IMG/VR virus record: IMGVR_UViG_3300021406_000028
Span: 1 to 34,833 of that record
Length of the DNA stretch: 34,833 bases
Source of the DNA: a virus
Direction: 5' to 3' (one strand)
Below the pieces are notes generated by a model. The model was not told the DNA's origin and made no database searches. It was given only the letters and a program-made list of their open reading frames with translations. Shown here one piece after another: positions 7,995 to 15,397 of the stretch. The position numbers were made by a program, and so were the translations under genes. Within the stretch, counting starts at the first letter, position 1. Each line of letters starts with the position of its first letter.

Positions 7995-8603
7995 ATGGGT
8001 AAACTTGGAGATATCGTAGAGGGGGCGAATCAACAGTCTGCTCCCCAGACAAATCAATTGGCCGCTAAAGCGCTGCCTACAGAGCTAGAAAGCATCGCTC
8101 TAGAAAACGCGAAGCTTGAACAGCAGAGACTAAAGCTTGAACTTCTTGAGAAGCAAGCAAACATTCAAGACCTTCAGGAACGTCTTGCAGAACGTGAACT
8201 ACGCCGCGAAACTAAACGTCAGCGTAGCCTCACAAACGGCGCTACCTTGAAGCAACTTGCACAGCAGGATAACGCGGCACAGAAGCGCTGCAATCACCGC
8301 AAAGGTGGTGACGGACTCCACGCTATTGTAGGTGGACAGGGTACAGACTCGCAGTACGCAGTTATGAAGCATACCTTCTGCAACGGCGACATGTGGGTAC
8401 GCTGTCTACGTTGCGCCAAGACATGGAAGCCTCCCGTTAAGGAAAGCTACAACAGTGAGCAGGACTTCTTGAAGGCAGTGGTTGAATACGAGACTGCTAT
8501 CAATTTCCAGACGCGTAATGTGGCATCTGGTTCGGTACAGTTCCGCTTCTCGGACAACGGTGCGTTTTATCGTGAAGTAACCGCGAGTACGACACTTCGA
8601 TAA
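7995..8603 (+). CDS. Coiled-coil plus zinc-ribbon-like protein, unknown
   Basis: The product is 202 residues. Residues 31-75 form a strong charged coiled coil (ENAKLEQQRLKLELLEKQA and on). A Cys/His cluster follows: C99, H101, C129, C137 and C140, with the pair RCLRC, a likely zinc ribbon. A C-terminal beta-like segment ends the protein. I do not recognise the family. The coiled coil suggests oligomers, and the metal site a structural or nucleic-acid-binding role. It follows the 7326 gene after AGAGGAG. Confidence 0.65.
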   Translation: MGKLGDIVEGANQQSAPQTNQLAAKALPTELESIALENAKLEQQRLKLELLEKQANIQDLQERLAERELRRETKRQRSLTNGATLKQLAQQDNAAQKRCNHRKGGDGLHAIVGGQGTDSQYAVMKHTFCNGDMWVRCLRCAKTWKPPVKESYNSEQDFLKAVVEYETAINFQTRNVASGSVQFRFSDNGAFYREVTASTTLR

Positions 8604-8611
8604 GGAGACAC

Positions 8612-8836
8612 ATGCAGGAAAATGTGACCATTCCATTCACAACATCAGCACCGGGTAATTTTACCTTGGCTCATAACCTTGGAATGGTCCCTACCACGGT
8701 GATCTTTGAATTTACAAACGGTGGAGTCGTGTGGTTTCAAAATCCACGATACGACTCCATGAATCTCTATTTAGTAGCATCAGGTACAGGAATTACAGGC
8801 GTTGCAATAGTGTTCGCAACATGCAGCAGTTGTTAA
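8612..8836 (+). CDS. 74-residue beta domain protein, stand-alone copy of the next gene's N-terminus
   Basis: The product is a single small beta-rich domain: PFTTSAPGNFTLAHNLG, then TVIFEFTNGGVVWFQ, then NLYLVASGTGITGVAIVF. The first 70 residues of the protein at 8846 align with it without gaps, with about 46 identical positions. The HNLG...P..VIFE pattern recalls small domains at the tips of phage fibres. It starts after AAGGAGACAC and ends nine bases before its fused copy, so this is a tandem duplication in which one copy stayed free. Confidence 0.75.
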   Translation: MQENVTIPFTTSAPGNFTLAHNLGMVPTTVIFEFTNGGVVWFQNPRYDSMNLYLVASGTGITGVAIVFATCSSC

Positions 8837-8845
8837 GGAGATAAG

Positions 8846-10192
8846 ATGTTAACACAAGTTCAAGTAGCATTTACAACTACCGCGCCCGGTAACTTTACCT
8901 TGCCACACAATCTGGGAGTCGTTCCCGGAAGCGTAATATTCGAGCTTACATCAGGCGGGGCAATTTGGTTCCAATCTACTAAATATGATGCTAATAACCT
9001 GTATCTAGTGGCGTCTGGTGTAGGTATAACAGGATTTGCAATTATATTTGCCAGTGTTACTCCAGCGTGCACAGTATACGGTAATTCCACAATTAGACTA
9101 CAAGATGTTGTAGATGATGCTAATACGCTAGGAGATGTTGCTCCGGCTCTATCAACGGGCGGGTCTGCCATGCAGCCAGCTATGTCTATTGCGAACGATG
9201 TTATGCAGCAATTGATTAACGGTGGTCCCGGTGGGCAACCTTATAACTGGAAATGGAATCGCTATAACATTCCAGCGTTTACAACTATCAGTCTTCAGCA
9301 AGACTACTTTATCCCCGGACTTGTCAACCTTGGTTGGTTAGAATCCGCATGGGCAGTAAATCTTAATCAGACATCTGTGCCTAAGCAGAAAACATACCTA
9401 GAAGTTACGAAGGATTTGATGGTAACAAATAACCAGACTTCGTATCCCGGTAAGATTAGCTGGCTTCCAAATTCAATGTTGAATACAGGAACATGGGGAC
9501 AGCACCCATTAGGGCCTACGGCTGCAAATCCAGCAGGCGAGACGGTAGTATCTGGACCCGGAGCAACCGGACAACAGAATCCCGGCCCGAACGTAGTATA
9601 CACTAATCCTATTGGAACTTTACTAACCCCACAGAATGCTATTACGGCGATTAAGGACCCTTATGGAAACCTATGGTGCTTGACAACATTCGGTACGTGC
9701 GGTGCAACTCAACCCGCTTGGCCTACTAACCCAACGTTCCCCACTCTCCGTAACCCAAACATCTTGGCGACAACGGTAGTAGATGGTACATCCGTATGGA
9801 CGGCAATTAATCCTGTAGGACAGGGTATTAGACTTCTACCTATCCCGCCTCAGACCGGAGTGGTATGGCAGATTCAGGCAGTAGGACAAATGAAGGCTCC
9901 ACGCTTCTATAACCTATCACAATATCTCAATCCAATTCCCGATGACTGGGAATGGGCATTCAAGCAAGGTTTCTTTGCAGAATGCTTTAGACGTAACCCT
10001 GATCCTCGTGTGAGAGCTAAGTATCAGCAAGAAAGACAATGGTGGTTAGAATCACTCGATAAGGCTGTACGTCAGGCTGACCGTGAGATGGATGACTTTG
10101 GCTTCTATCCTGCCAGCCTTGTAATGGACACGGGTTGGGGAGTAAATCCTTTGAACCCGGCTCAACCCTTCGGCCCCTGGTCAGGTTGGTGA
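8846..10192 (+). CDS. Adaptor-like protein with N-terminal beta domain (first copy)
   Basis: The product is 448 residues. Residues 1-70 repeat the small domain of the gene before. Residues 80-140 (LQDVVDDANTLG..., then NDVMQQLINGGPGGQPYNWKWNRYNIP) match the start of the protein at 12679, which resembles T7 gp11-type tail adaptors that join portal to nozzle. An insert at about residues 265-325 carries a D-x-x-GN-x-W...DGTSVWTA module also found in 12679 and 19086. The C-terminal part has PIPDDWEWAFKQGFFAECFRR, comparable to PIPDEYSRLYNWGFLMF in the second copy, then a charged helix. The adaptor role is inferred from fold-like similarity and context. It may also be a fibre-anchoring protein. 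Confidence 0.6.
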   Translation: MLTQVQVAFTTTAPGNFTLPHNLGVVPGSVIFELTSGGAIWFQSTKYDANNLYLVASGVGITGFAIIFASVTPACTVYGNSTIRLQDVVDDANTLGDVAPALSTGGSAMQPAMSIANDVMQQLINGGPGGQPYNWKWNRYNIPAFTTISLQQDYFIPGLVNLGWLESAWAVNLNQTSVPKQKTYLEVTKDLMVTNNQTSYPGKISWLPNSMLNTGTWGQHPLGPTAANPAGETVVSGPGATGQQNPGPNVVYTNPIGTLLTPQNAITAIKDPYGNLWCLTTFGTCGATQPAWPTNPTFPTLRNPNILATTVVDGTSVWTAINPVGQGIRLLPIPPQTGVVWQIQAVGQMKAPRFYNLSQYLNPIPDDWEWAFKQGFFAECFRRNPDPRVRAKYQQERQWWLESLDKAVRQADREMDDFGFYPASLVMDTGWGVNPLNPAQPFGPWSGW

Positions 10193-10205
10193 TAACAAAG
10201 GACTT

Positions 10206-10661
10206 ATGCGTACTGGACCTGCTCACAAAACACACTGTAAACGCGGACACGAGTTCACCGAAGCGAATGCTATTCAGTTGTTTAAGAACGGCATTAAGAA
10301 TGGACGTAGGTGCCGAAAGTGCCACAACGAACGAGTAAAAAAGAACGCCTTGGAAGATAAGAACGGAACTTTTTACAGGAATAGAACGCATTTCCAGTTA
10401 CGTTCCCGTTACGGTATTGAATCTTTAGAAGAACGGGAAGCATTGCTAACCGCTCAAGACAATAAATGTGCCATTTGTGGAACCGATACCTGTACATGGG
10501 GAAAAGGATTTGAAAACAAGTGGCACATAGATCATAAACACGATGGCACTGCCAACCATCGCGGCATCTTATGTTCACGATGCAATTTGGTTATAGGTAA
10601 GGTCAATGATGATCCTGACCTGTTAGAGAAAATGGCAAAGTATCTAAGGGGTGGATTATGA
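10206..10661 (+). CDS. Endonuclease VII-like HNH nuclease
   Basis: The product is 151 residues. The N-terminal zinc motif (C11, H15, C36, C39; HCKRGHEFTEAN) is followed by a recombination endonuclease VII-type core: C88/C91 (CAICG), W-H107-I-D109-H110 with KHDG, H118-R-G, C123/C126 (CSRC) and the usual tail NLVIGKVNDDPDLLEKMAKYL. Such enzymes cut branched or specific double-stranded DNA; free-standing forms like this act as mobile endonucleases. It starts after AAAGG, and its TGA overlaps the ATG of the next gene (ATGA), so it is coupled to the structural operon. It shares the N-terminal motif with the HNH gene at 1996-2421 but has a different core. Confidence 0.9.
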   Translation: MRTGPAHKTHCKRGHEFTEANAIQLFKNGIKNGRRCRKCHNERVKKNALEDKNGTFYRNRTHFQLRSRYGIESLEEREALLTAQDNKCAICGTDTCTWGKGFENKWHIDHKHDGTANHRGILCSRCNLVIGKVNDDPDLLEKMAKYLRGGL

Positions 10662-11359
10662 GCACTAAGGTTCAACTTACAGGCGGAAACTATCAAGATG
10701 CCGCTGGAAACCCGTTGGCTAATGGCTTTCTTATCTTGGAACTATCACAAGACGGGCAAGTAAATACTTCTACAGAGGTTGCTGCGGGAAGAAAGATCAA
10801 AATCCTACTAGACTCTAGTGGCAATGTGGTCACTTCCCCGCCTCAGTATGTGTGGCCTAATGATGTAATTACCCCGTCCAACACATTCTATATTGCATCT
10901 GCTTACACAGCAGCGGGACAATTGGTATGGGGACCTAACGCGGTACAAGTATTCAGTACGCCTTCTCCGTTTCCTATCGGCACTTGGCCTCCCGGTGGGG
11001 GGTTATCTCCAGTTCCTACAGTTGTAACTTATGATATAGGTTGTTTTGTAGGCACATACACAACAGTTCAAACGTTACTTCTACTAGCCTTGGAACGATC
11101 AGTAAGATTTGCAGCTAATATGGTTCCAAGTACAGCGGCTTGCGGGACCGATTCAACAGGAACCGTAGTTTTTTCTATACAACAAAATGGCGTACAGTTC
11201 GCAACGGTAACCTTCTCACCTAGTTCTTCAGTAGGAGTATACGCCAGTGCGGGAGCTACGTTCTTTGCCGGAGATGTTTTGACAATCATTGCACCATCCG
11301 GCCTAGACGCAACTCTAGCGAACATTGGATTCCTACTAAGTGGAACCGCTTTGAACTAA
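10658..11359 (+). CDS. Short fibre-like virion protein (first set)
   Basis: The product is 233 residues in two parts. Residues 1-100 (GNYQDAAGNPLANGFLILEL, KILLDSSGN, PNDVITPSNTFYI, GQLVWGPN) match the whole 93-residue protein at 13605. After a Pro/Gly-rich linker (about residues 103-122), the C-terminal 110 residues form a beta domain ending FFAGDVLTIIAPSGLDATLANIGFLLSGT. That end is close in pattern to the end of the protein at 13895 (LAAGDYVEITGPATADATLATIGG). These are typical of phage tail-fibre tips. The ATG overlaps the endonuclease stop. Confidence 0.65.
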   Translation: MSTKVQLTGGNYQDAAGNPLANGFLILELSQDGQVNTSTEVAAGRKIKILLDSSGNVVTSPPQYVWPNDVITPSNTFYIASAYTAAGQLVWGPNAVQVFSTPSPFPIGTWPPGGGLSPVPTVVTYDIGCFVGTYTTVQTLLLLALERSVRFAANMVPSTAACGTDSTGTVVFSIQQNGVQFATVTFSPSSSVGVYASAGATFFAGDVLTIIAPSGLDATLANIGFLLSGTALN

Positions 11360-11368
11360 GGATGAATA

Positions 11369-12670
11369 ATGGCAACCTATACAGAATCTCCTACATCTCT
11401 TGTAAGTGCGGGAACCGGTGTTCCTTGGCAGAATCCTACTGAGGCAACTGGTTCTGGAATAGGCTCTACCAGTACAGTTATTGTACAATCAGTTACGATA
11501 TCTTCAAACGTAGTATCCTTTGTCACCACGACACAATTCACCCCATTAGTAGCAGGACAGACTGTAATAATGGGGAACATGGTAAATAGTACATTTTTGA
11601 ATGGTGTTAGTCTTGTGGTTCTTTCAAGCGGATTAAGTACAACTTCGTTCTCAGCTAATTACACACACACTAATATTTCTACTACAACAGACGCAGGCAC
11701 AGCAACTCCTACTACCACATATTCATTCGCGCAGAACATTGACGGTGCTTTTACTCCCGGTCCCGGTCAATTCGTGGTATACGCTGCCTGTGAAGGGCCT
11801 TGGACCGGAGGGGGTACTGTTACTTCTAATCAACTACATGAACCATGTGCATATAGTGTATTTGATAGAGGATGCGCCGGATTTGGTGGAGGTTCTTTTA
11901 ATCCACAAATTTCTACTACTAGTCCATTTGCTACAATTCCTACTTTACCTGCCGGAGCAACTGTAGTAGGTATATATGGAGTAGCTAACGCCTTATCAAC
12001 TTCAGTTTCTGGATCGTTCATTTCATTAAAGTTATTTTATTCAGGGGCAGGAAGTCCTAGTTCATTTCTTATGAACAGCACGGCAGAAGTTACAGGTACT
12101 CTAGGAACGAACCTAGCCATTTTAAATACAGCCTTTTTTCAACTAGGCATCGAAGCAACTTTAGCAGGCATTGGTGGGTATTATGGTGGAGTAGGTTACG
12201 CGGGATTCGCCATCGTGTATACATTACCGGGCGGCGGCACTCCAACTCCACCCAATCAACTACAGACCCTTGAGGGAACTGATTCAGGGTTCGCTCTACC
12301 TGTAGGATCAGTAGTCAACGGAGTGGAAGTAGCATTCAGTACTGGCATAGCATCAGGAACATCCTGTACATTGGATATACAACTTACTGTGGCAGGTACA
12401 CCTATTGGTACACCAAAATCTATCACAGTAGGAAGTTGGTCTACTAGTTATGTGCTAGGAAATTCAACAGATTTATGGGGTACAGGTGGACTCAGCTTGA
12501 GCCAAGTTAACGGCAGCAATGGATTAGGTGTAAACATATATGGCACCATAGCAGATAACAGTCAAGTTAATTTGAACGGACTATCTATTACTATATTTGC
12601 AAGCCTTATAGTACTTTCTCACATTCCTGTAGTTTGGGTAAGCGTAGGTAACACCAGAAAACAAAAATAA
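11369..12670 (+). CDS. Fibre-like beta-rich virion protein
   Basis: The product is 433 residues, very rich in Ser, Thr and Gly with few charged residues until the basic end GNTRKQK. Residues 41-112 contain a module (FVTTTQFTPLVAGQTVIMG, STFLNG, LSSGLSTTSFSA, DAGTAT) of the same type as the repeats in 5590-6783. The rest is predicted beta structure, consistent with a fibre or spike protein that meets the host surface. It starts after AAGGATGAATA. No enzyme motif is visible. Confidence 0.6.
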   Translation: MATYTESPTSLVSAGTGVPWQNPTEATGSGIGSTSTVIVQSVTISSNVVSFVTTTQFTPLVAGQTVIMGNMVNSTFLNGVSLVVLSSGLSTTSFSANYTHTNISTTTDAGTATPTTTYSFAQNIDGAFTPGPGQFVVYAACEGPWTGGGTVTSNQLHEPCAYSVFDRGCAGFGGGSFNPQISTTSPFATIPTLPAGATVVGIYGVANALSTSVSGSFISLKLFYSGAGSPSSFLMNSTAEVTGTLGTNLAILNTAFFQLGIEATLAGIGGYYGGVGYAGFAIVYTLPGGGTPTPPNQLQTLEGTDSGFALPVGSVVNGVEVAFSTGIASGTSCTLDIQLTVAGTPIGTPKSITVGSWSTSYVLGNSTDLWGTGGLSLSQVNGSNGLGVNIYGTIADNSQVNLNGLSITIFASLIVLSHIPVVWVSVGNTRKQK

Positions 12671-12678
12671 GGAACCTA

Positions 12679-13605
12679 ATGGCAAATTCTTCAATAACAG
12701 TACTTCAAACCGTTGAGTGGGCAAAGCGTTTTGTATTCCGCCGCCCGTTGGCACTTGGTAATTTTCTAGAGCCTGCTATCACGAGCGCTAATACCATTCT
12801 TCAAACTATCATTGGCGCTCCTTTTGCATGGCGCTGGAATAGAGTGGCAACTGGATTTATTACCAATCCCGGTCAACAGGATTACACCATATTCAACTGG
12901 GGAGCGACCACATCGGTTTCACTTGGTTATGTACTGGTAGATTCAAATGGGTTCTCTCAGCAAGTAACCACAGCGGGTACAACTGGAAGCACCATTCCAA
13001 CTCCATTCAATGTAACTGTAGGCCAAACGACTACGGATGGCTCCGCTATCTGGACCAATATGGGCCATATTGGAACATCAAATCTCAGCCAAACATATTC
13101 TCTAAACTGGATTGAAAACGCATCTATTCAAGATCAAGATCAGAATACATGCGCGTTAGTATGGAAGCAGATTACTCCGCACCTTGACCTTGCTTTGGAA
13201 ACCCAAACAGCTAGACCACATAGTATATCCGCCCAATTCGACGTAGGTAATAATAATGTAACATTCCGTCTAATGCCTTGTCCTGATAAAGCATATCCAG
13301 TTGTCATTCAACTTCAACAGAAGCCGCCCATTATCGACGGATTGGATGATACATGGTCACCAATTCCAGACGAGTACTCCCGTCTTTATAACTGGGGTTT
13401 TCTAATGTTTATGTATCAGTTTGCCGATGATAATAGATGGCAAATGGCTAGCCAGAAGTTTGTAACCAACCTATTAAGTACGGCTGAGGGCCTGACTGAT
13501 ACGCAACTGAATATCTGGCTCAATAATTGGGAACAGGTAACCGGGGCATCCACTGTTAAAGGTCAAAATCTACAACAAGGACATCAAGCAAAGGGAGCGA
13601 TCTAA
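12679..13605 (+). CDS. Head-tail adaptor-like protein (T7 gp11-type, second copy)
   Basis: The product is 308 residues. The N-terminal part (SITVLQTVEWAKRFV, ANTILQTIIGAPFAWRWNR) and the later part (LDDTWSPIPDEYSRLYNWGF, followed by a helix) correspond to the adaptor-like protein at 8846. They recall the helical bundle of T7 gp11-type proteins that sit below the portal. Residues about 85-130 hold an inserted module with VDSNGFSQQ and TTTDGSAIWTNMG. Overlap of its TAA with the next ATG (TAATG) indicates coupling. Which of the two copies is the real adaptor cannot be decided here; this one lacks the extra N-terminal domain. Confidence 0.65.
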   Translation: MANSSITVLQTVEWAKRFVFRRPLALGNFLEPAITSANTILQTIIGAPFAWRWNRVATGFITNPGQQDYTIFNWGATTSVSLGYVLVDSNGFSQQVTTAGTTGSTIPTPFNVTVGQTTTDGSAIWTNMGHIGTSNLSQTYSLNWIENASIQDQDQNTCALVWKQITPHLDLALETQTARPHSISAQFDVGNNNVTFRLMPCPDKAYPVVIQLQQKPPIIDGLDDTWSPIPDEYSRLYNWGFLMFMYQFADDNRWQMASQKFVTNLLSTAEGLTDTQLNIWLNNWEQVTGASTVKGQNLQQGHQAKGAI

Positions 13606-13886
13606 TGGCAAGAAGCCCACTTCCAATCACTAATTTTCAAACACCGGATGGAAATCCCGTTGTCAATGGGTACGTTTTGATCCGTTTGAGCGATGATGGA
13701 ATGGCTTCGGGGGATCAAATTCAGAGTAATTTTACAAAGCTTCTATTAGATTCAAGCGGTAACTTAATTGGGACTCCGTTGTTTTGGCCGAACGCGAGTA
13801 TTACCCCTGCGGGAAGTTACTATATCATTCAAGTATACGAAGCAAACGGCCAACTAGTTTCAGGGCCTAATAAGATAACAGTTTAA
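13605..13886 (+). CDS. Small fibre N-terminal-domain protein (second set)
   Basis: The product is 93 residues: NFQTPDGNPVVNGYVLIRL, LLLDSSGNLIG, WPNASITPAGSYYI, GQLVSGPN. It matches residues 1-100 of the protein at 10658 throughout and stops exactly where that protein continues into a linker and tip domain. It could be an attachment domain working with the fibre-like product of the next gene. It is coupled to the adaptor-like gene (TAATG). Confidence 0.7.
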   Translation: MARSPLPITNFQTPDGNPVVNGYVLIRLSDDGMASGDQIQSNFTKLLLDSSGNLIGTPLFWPNASITPAGSYYIIQVYEANGQLVSGPNKITV

Positions 13887-13894
13887 GGAGATAC

Positions 13895-15397
13895 ATGAAA
13901 TTTATCAAGAATATCATTCTTAGTCTAGCCCTGATGGCGAGTACTATGGGCCTTATCGCGCAGCAGCCCCAAGCTGCTCCCGGTACTCCTCCGTTTAACG
14001 CCGATGCCACTACAACGAACGGCGTGGCTCCCGGCTATTATCCAACTGCCGGAACTGGATTGGTTTTGAAAATAGGGCCGGGAACTGTGTACTGTTCTCT
14101 AGGAACGTTCGTAACCTATCCCGGTGGAACACTGACAATGGCGGCGAACGCGACTAATTATGTATACCTTAATGGTGCTAGTAGCTGTACTCCAGCCTCT
14201 AATACTTCAGGATTTGGTGCAAGTCAATTTCCTATCGCTATTGTCACAACCGGGTCTAGTGCTATTAACTCAAACGGTATCGTTGATGACAGAACCTTCT
14301 TCTCTATTGTTACAGTTGGAACTTCATTTACTCTAACCACAACTGGCACAAGTGGAGCAGCTACATTTAGCGGCAGCATTCTTAACATTCCACAGTATCA
14401 AGGTCAAATTACTCTAACCACAATTGGTTCTAGTGGAGCAGCTACATTTAGCGGTGGAACCTTGAATATTCCCAATTATACCTTTAGCAGTGGAATATCA
14501 GGTGGCACATCCGGCCAAGCTGCCATTATGGGGTCATCATCTACAATTACCAGCAGTAAAGCTTTAGCAGGAAGTGGCGCAGGACTGACTACAGGACCTA
14601 CGTCTGGTACTACAGCAGGCGATGTTGTTACGTATTCTGATACGAGTGGTACTACACAAGATAGTGGAACACCAGTTGCATCATTAGCTCCAAAAGCAAG
14701 TCCTGCATTTACGGGAACACCCGATGCAAGTGGCGCAACCCAATTTAAGCTACCCGTAACGGCTGGAGGAGCGTCTGCGGCTAACGGTGAAATTATATAC
14801 GACTCTACTAACAAAAACTGGCACATTTGGAAAAATGGTGCTGATACCCTTCTTATCCCTTTTCCAGCATCTCCAGTTAGTGGAGATTGCTATGAACCTG
14901 TCGTAAGCGGCGGTACATGGTCAATGGTAGATGCAGGGGGACCGTGCGGAATTTCGGGCGGTGGTGTTACATCTGTAACGAACTCAGATGGTACGATAAC
15001 AGTGAGTCCTACAACGGGCGCTGTAGTAGTAAGTGTCACACCAAGAGCAGTACAGATATCTTCTACATTCGTAGGCGTTCCGGCTAACAATCAAGTTATG
15101 CTGTTTATTCCAATCTCTCTAACTATAACTATCCCATCGTCTTGCACAGGATCGTACATGGGCGCACTAGTAGCCGCAACTGGTTCTACAACATTTACTG
15201 TTACCAAATTGGCCGGTGGACCTACCGGAAGCCCTACAACACTTTGCACGGCAGTATTTTCAGCATCGGGTACCTCTGCGACCCTCTCAGGGAGCGGCGG
15301 ATCATTAGCGGCAGGGGACTACGTTGAAATTACAGGACCGGCAACTGCTGATGCTACGTTAGCTACCATAGGAGGAGCTATACATGGGACTCATTAA
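13895..15397 (+). CDS. Tail-fibre-like protein with a Sec signal peptide
   Basis: The product is 500 residues. Residues 1-22 form a classic signal peptide: basic MKFIKN, hydrophobic core IILSLALMASTMGLIA, likely cut before QQPQ. After it come fibre features: two 27-residue units with SGAATFSG and LNIP (about residues 146-196), the segment PKASPAFTGTPDASG common in tail fibres, then EIIYDSTNKNWHIWKNG. The C-terminal 115 residues end in AAGDYVEITGPATADATLATIGG, related to the 10658 protein. A virion fibre with an export signal is unusual; it may be exported to the cell surface, or the N-terminus may serve another purpose. It follows AAGGAGATAC and overlaps the next gene by 14 bases. Confidence 0.7.
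   Translation: MKFIKNIILSLALMASTMGLIAQQPQAAPGTPPFNADATTTNGVAPGYYPTAGTGLVLKIGPGTVYCSLGTFVTYPGGTLTMAANATNYVYLNGASSCTPASNTSGFGASQFPIAIVTTGSSAINSNGIVDDRTFFSIVTVGTSFTLTTTGTSGAATFSGSILNIPQYQGQITLTTIGSSGAATFSGGTLNIPNYTFSSGISGGTSGQAAIMGSSSTITSSKALAGSGAGLTTGPTSGTTAGDVVTYSDTSGTTQDSGTPVASLAPKASPAFTGTPDASGATQFKLPVTAGGASAANGEIIYDSTNKNWHIWKNGADTLLIPFPASPVSGDCYEPVVSGGTWSMVDAGGPCGISGGGVTSVTNSDGTITVSPTTGAVVVSVTPRAVQISSTFVGVPANNQVMLFIPISLTITIPSSCTGSYMGALVAATGSTTFTVTKLAGGPTGSPTTLCTAVFSASGTSATLSGSGGSLAAGDYVEITGPATADATLATIGGAIHGTH
14329..14475 (+). repeat. 81-base tandem coding repeat in the fibre-like gene
   Basis: Two units 81 bases (27 codons) apart share an identical 23-base core (14351-14373 and 14432-14454) and the flanking TACTCTAACCACAA. 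They encode the SGAATFSG...LNIP fibre repeat. The near-identity suggests recent duplication or gene conversion. Confidence 0.85.
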
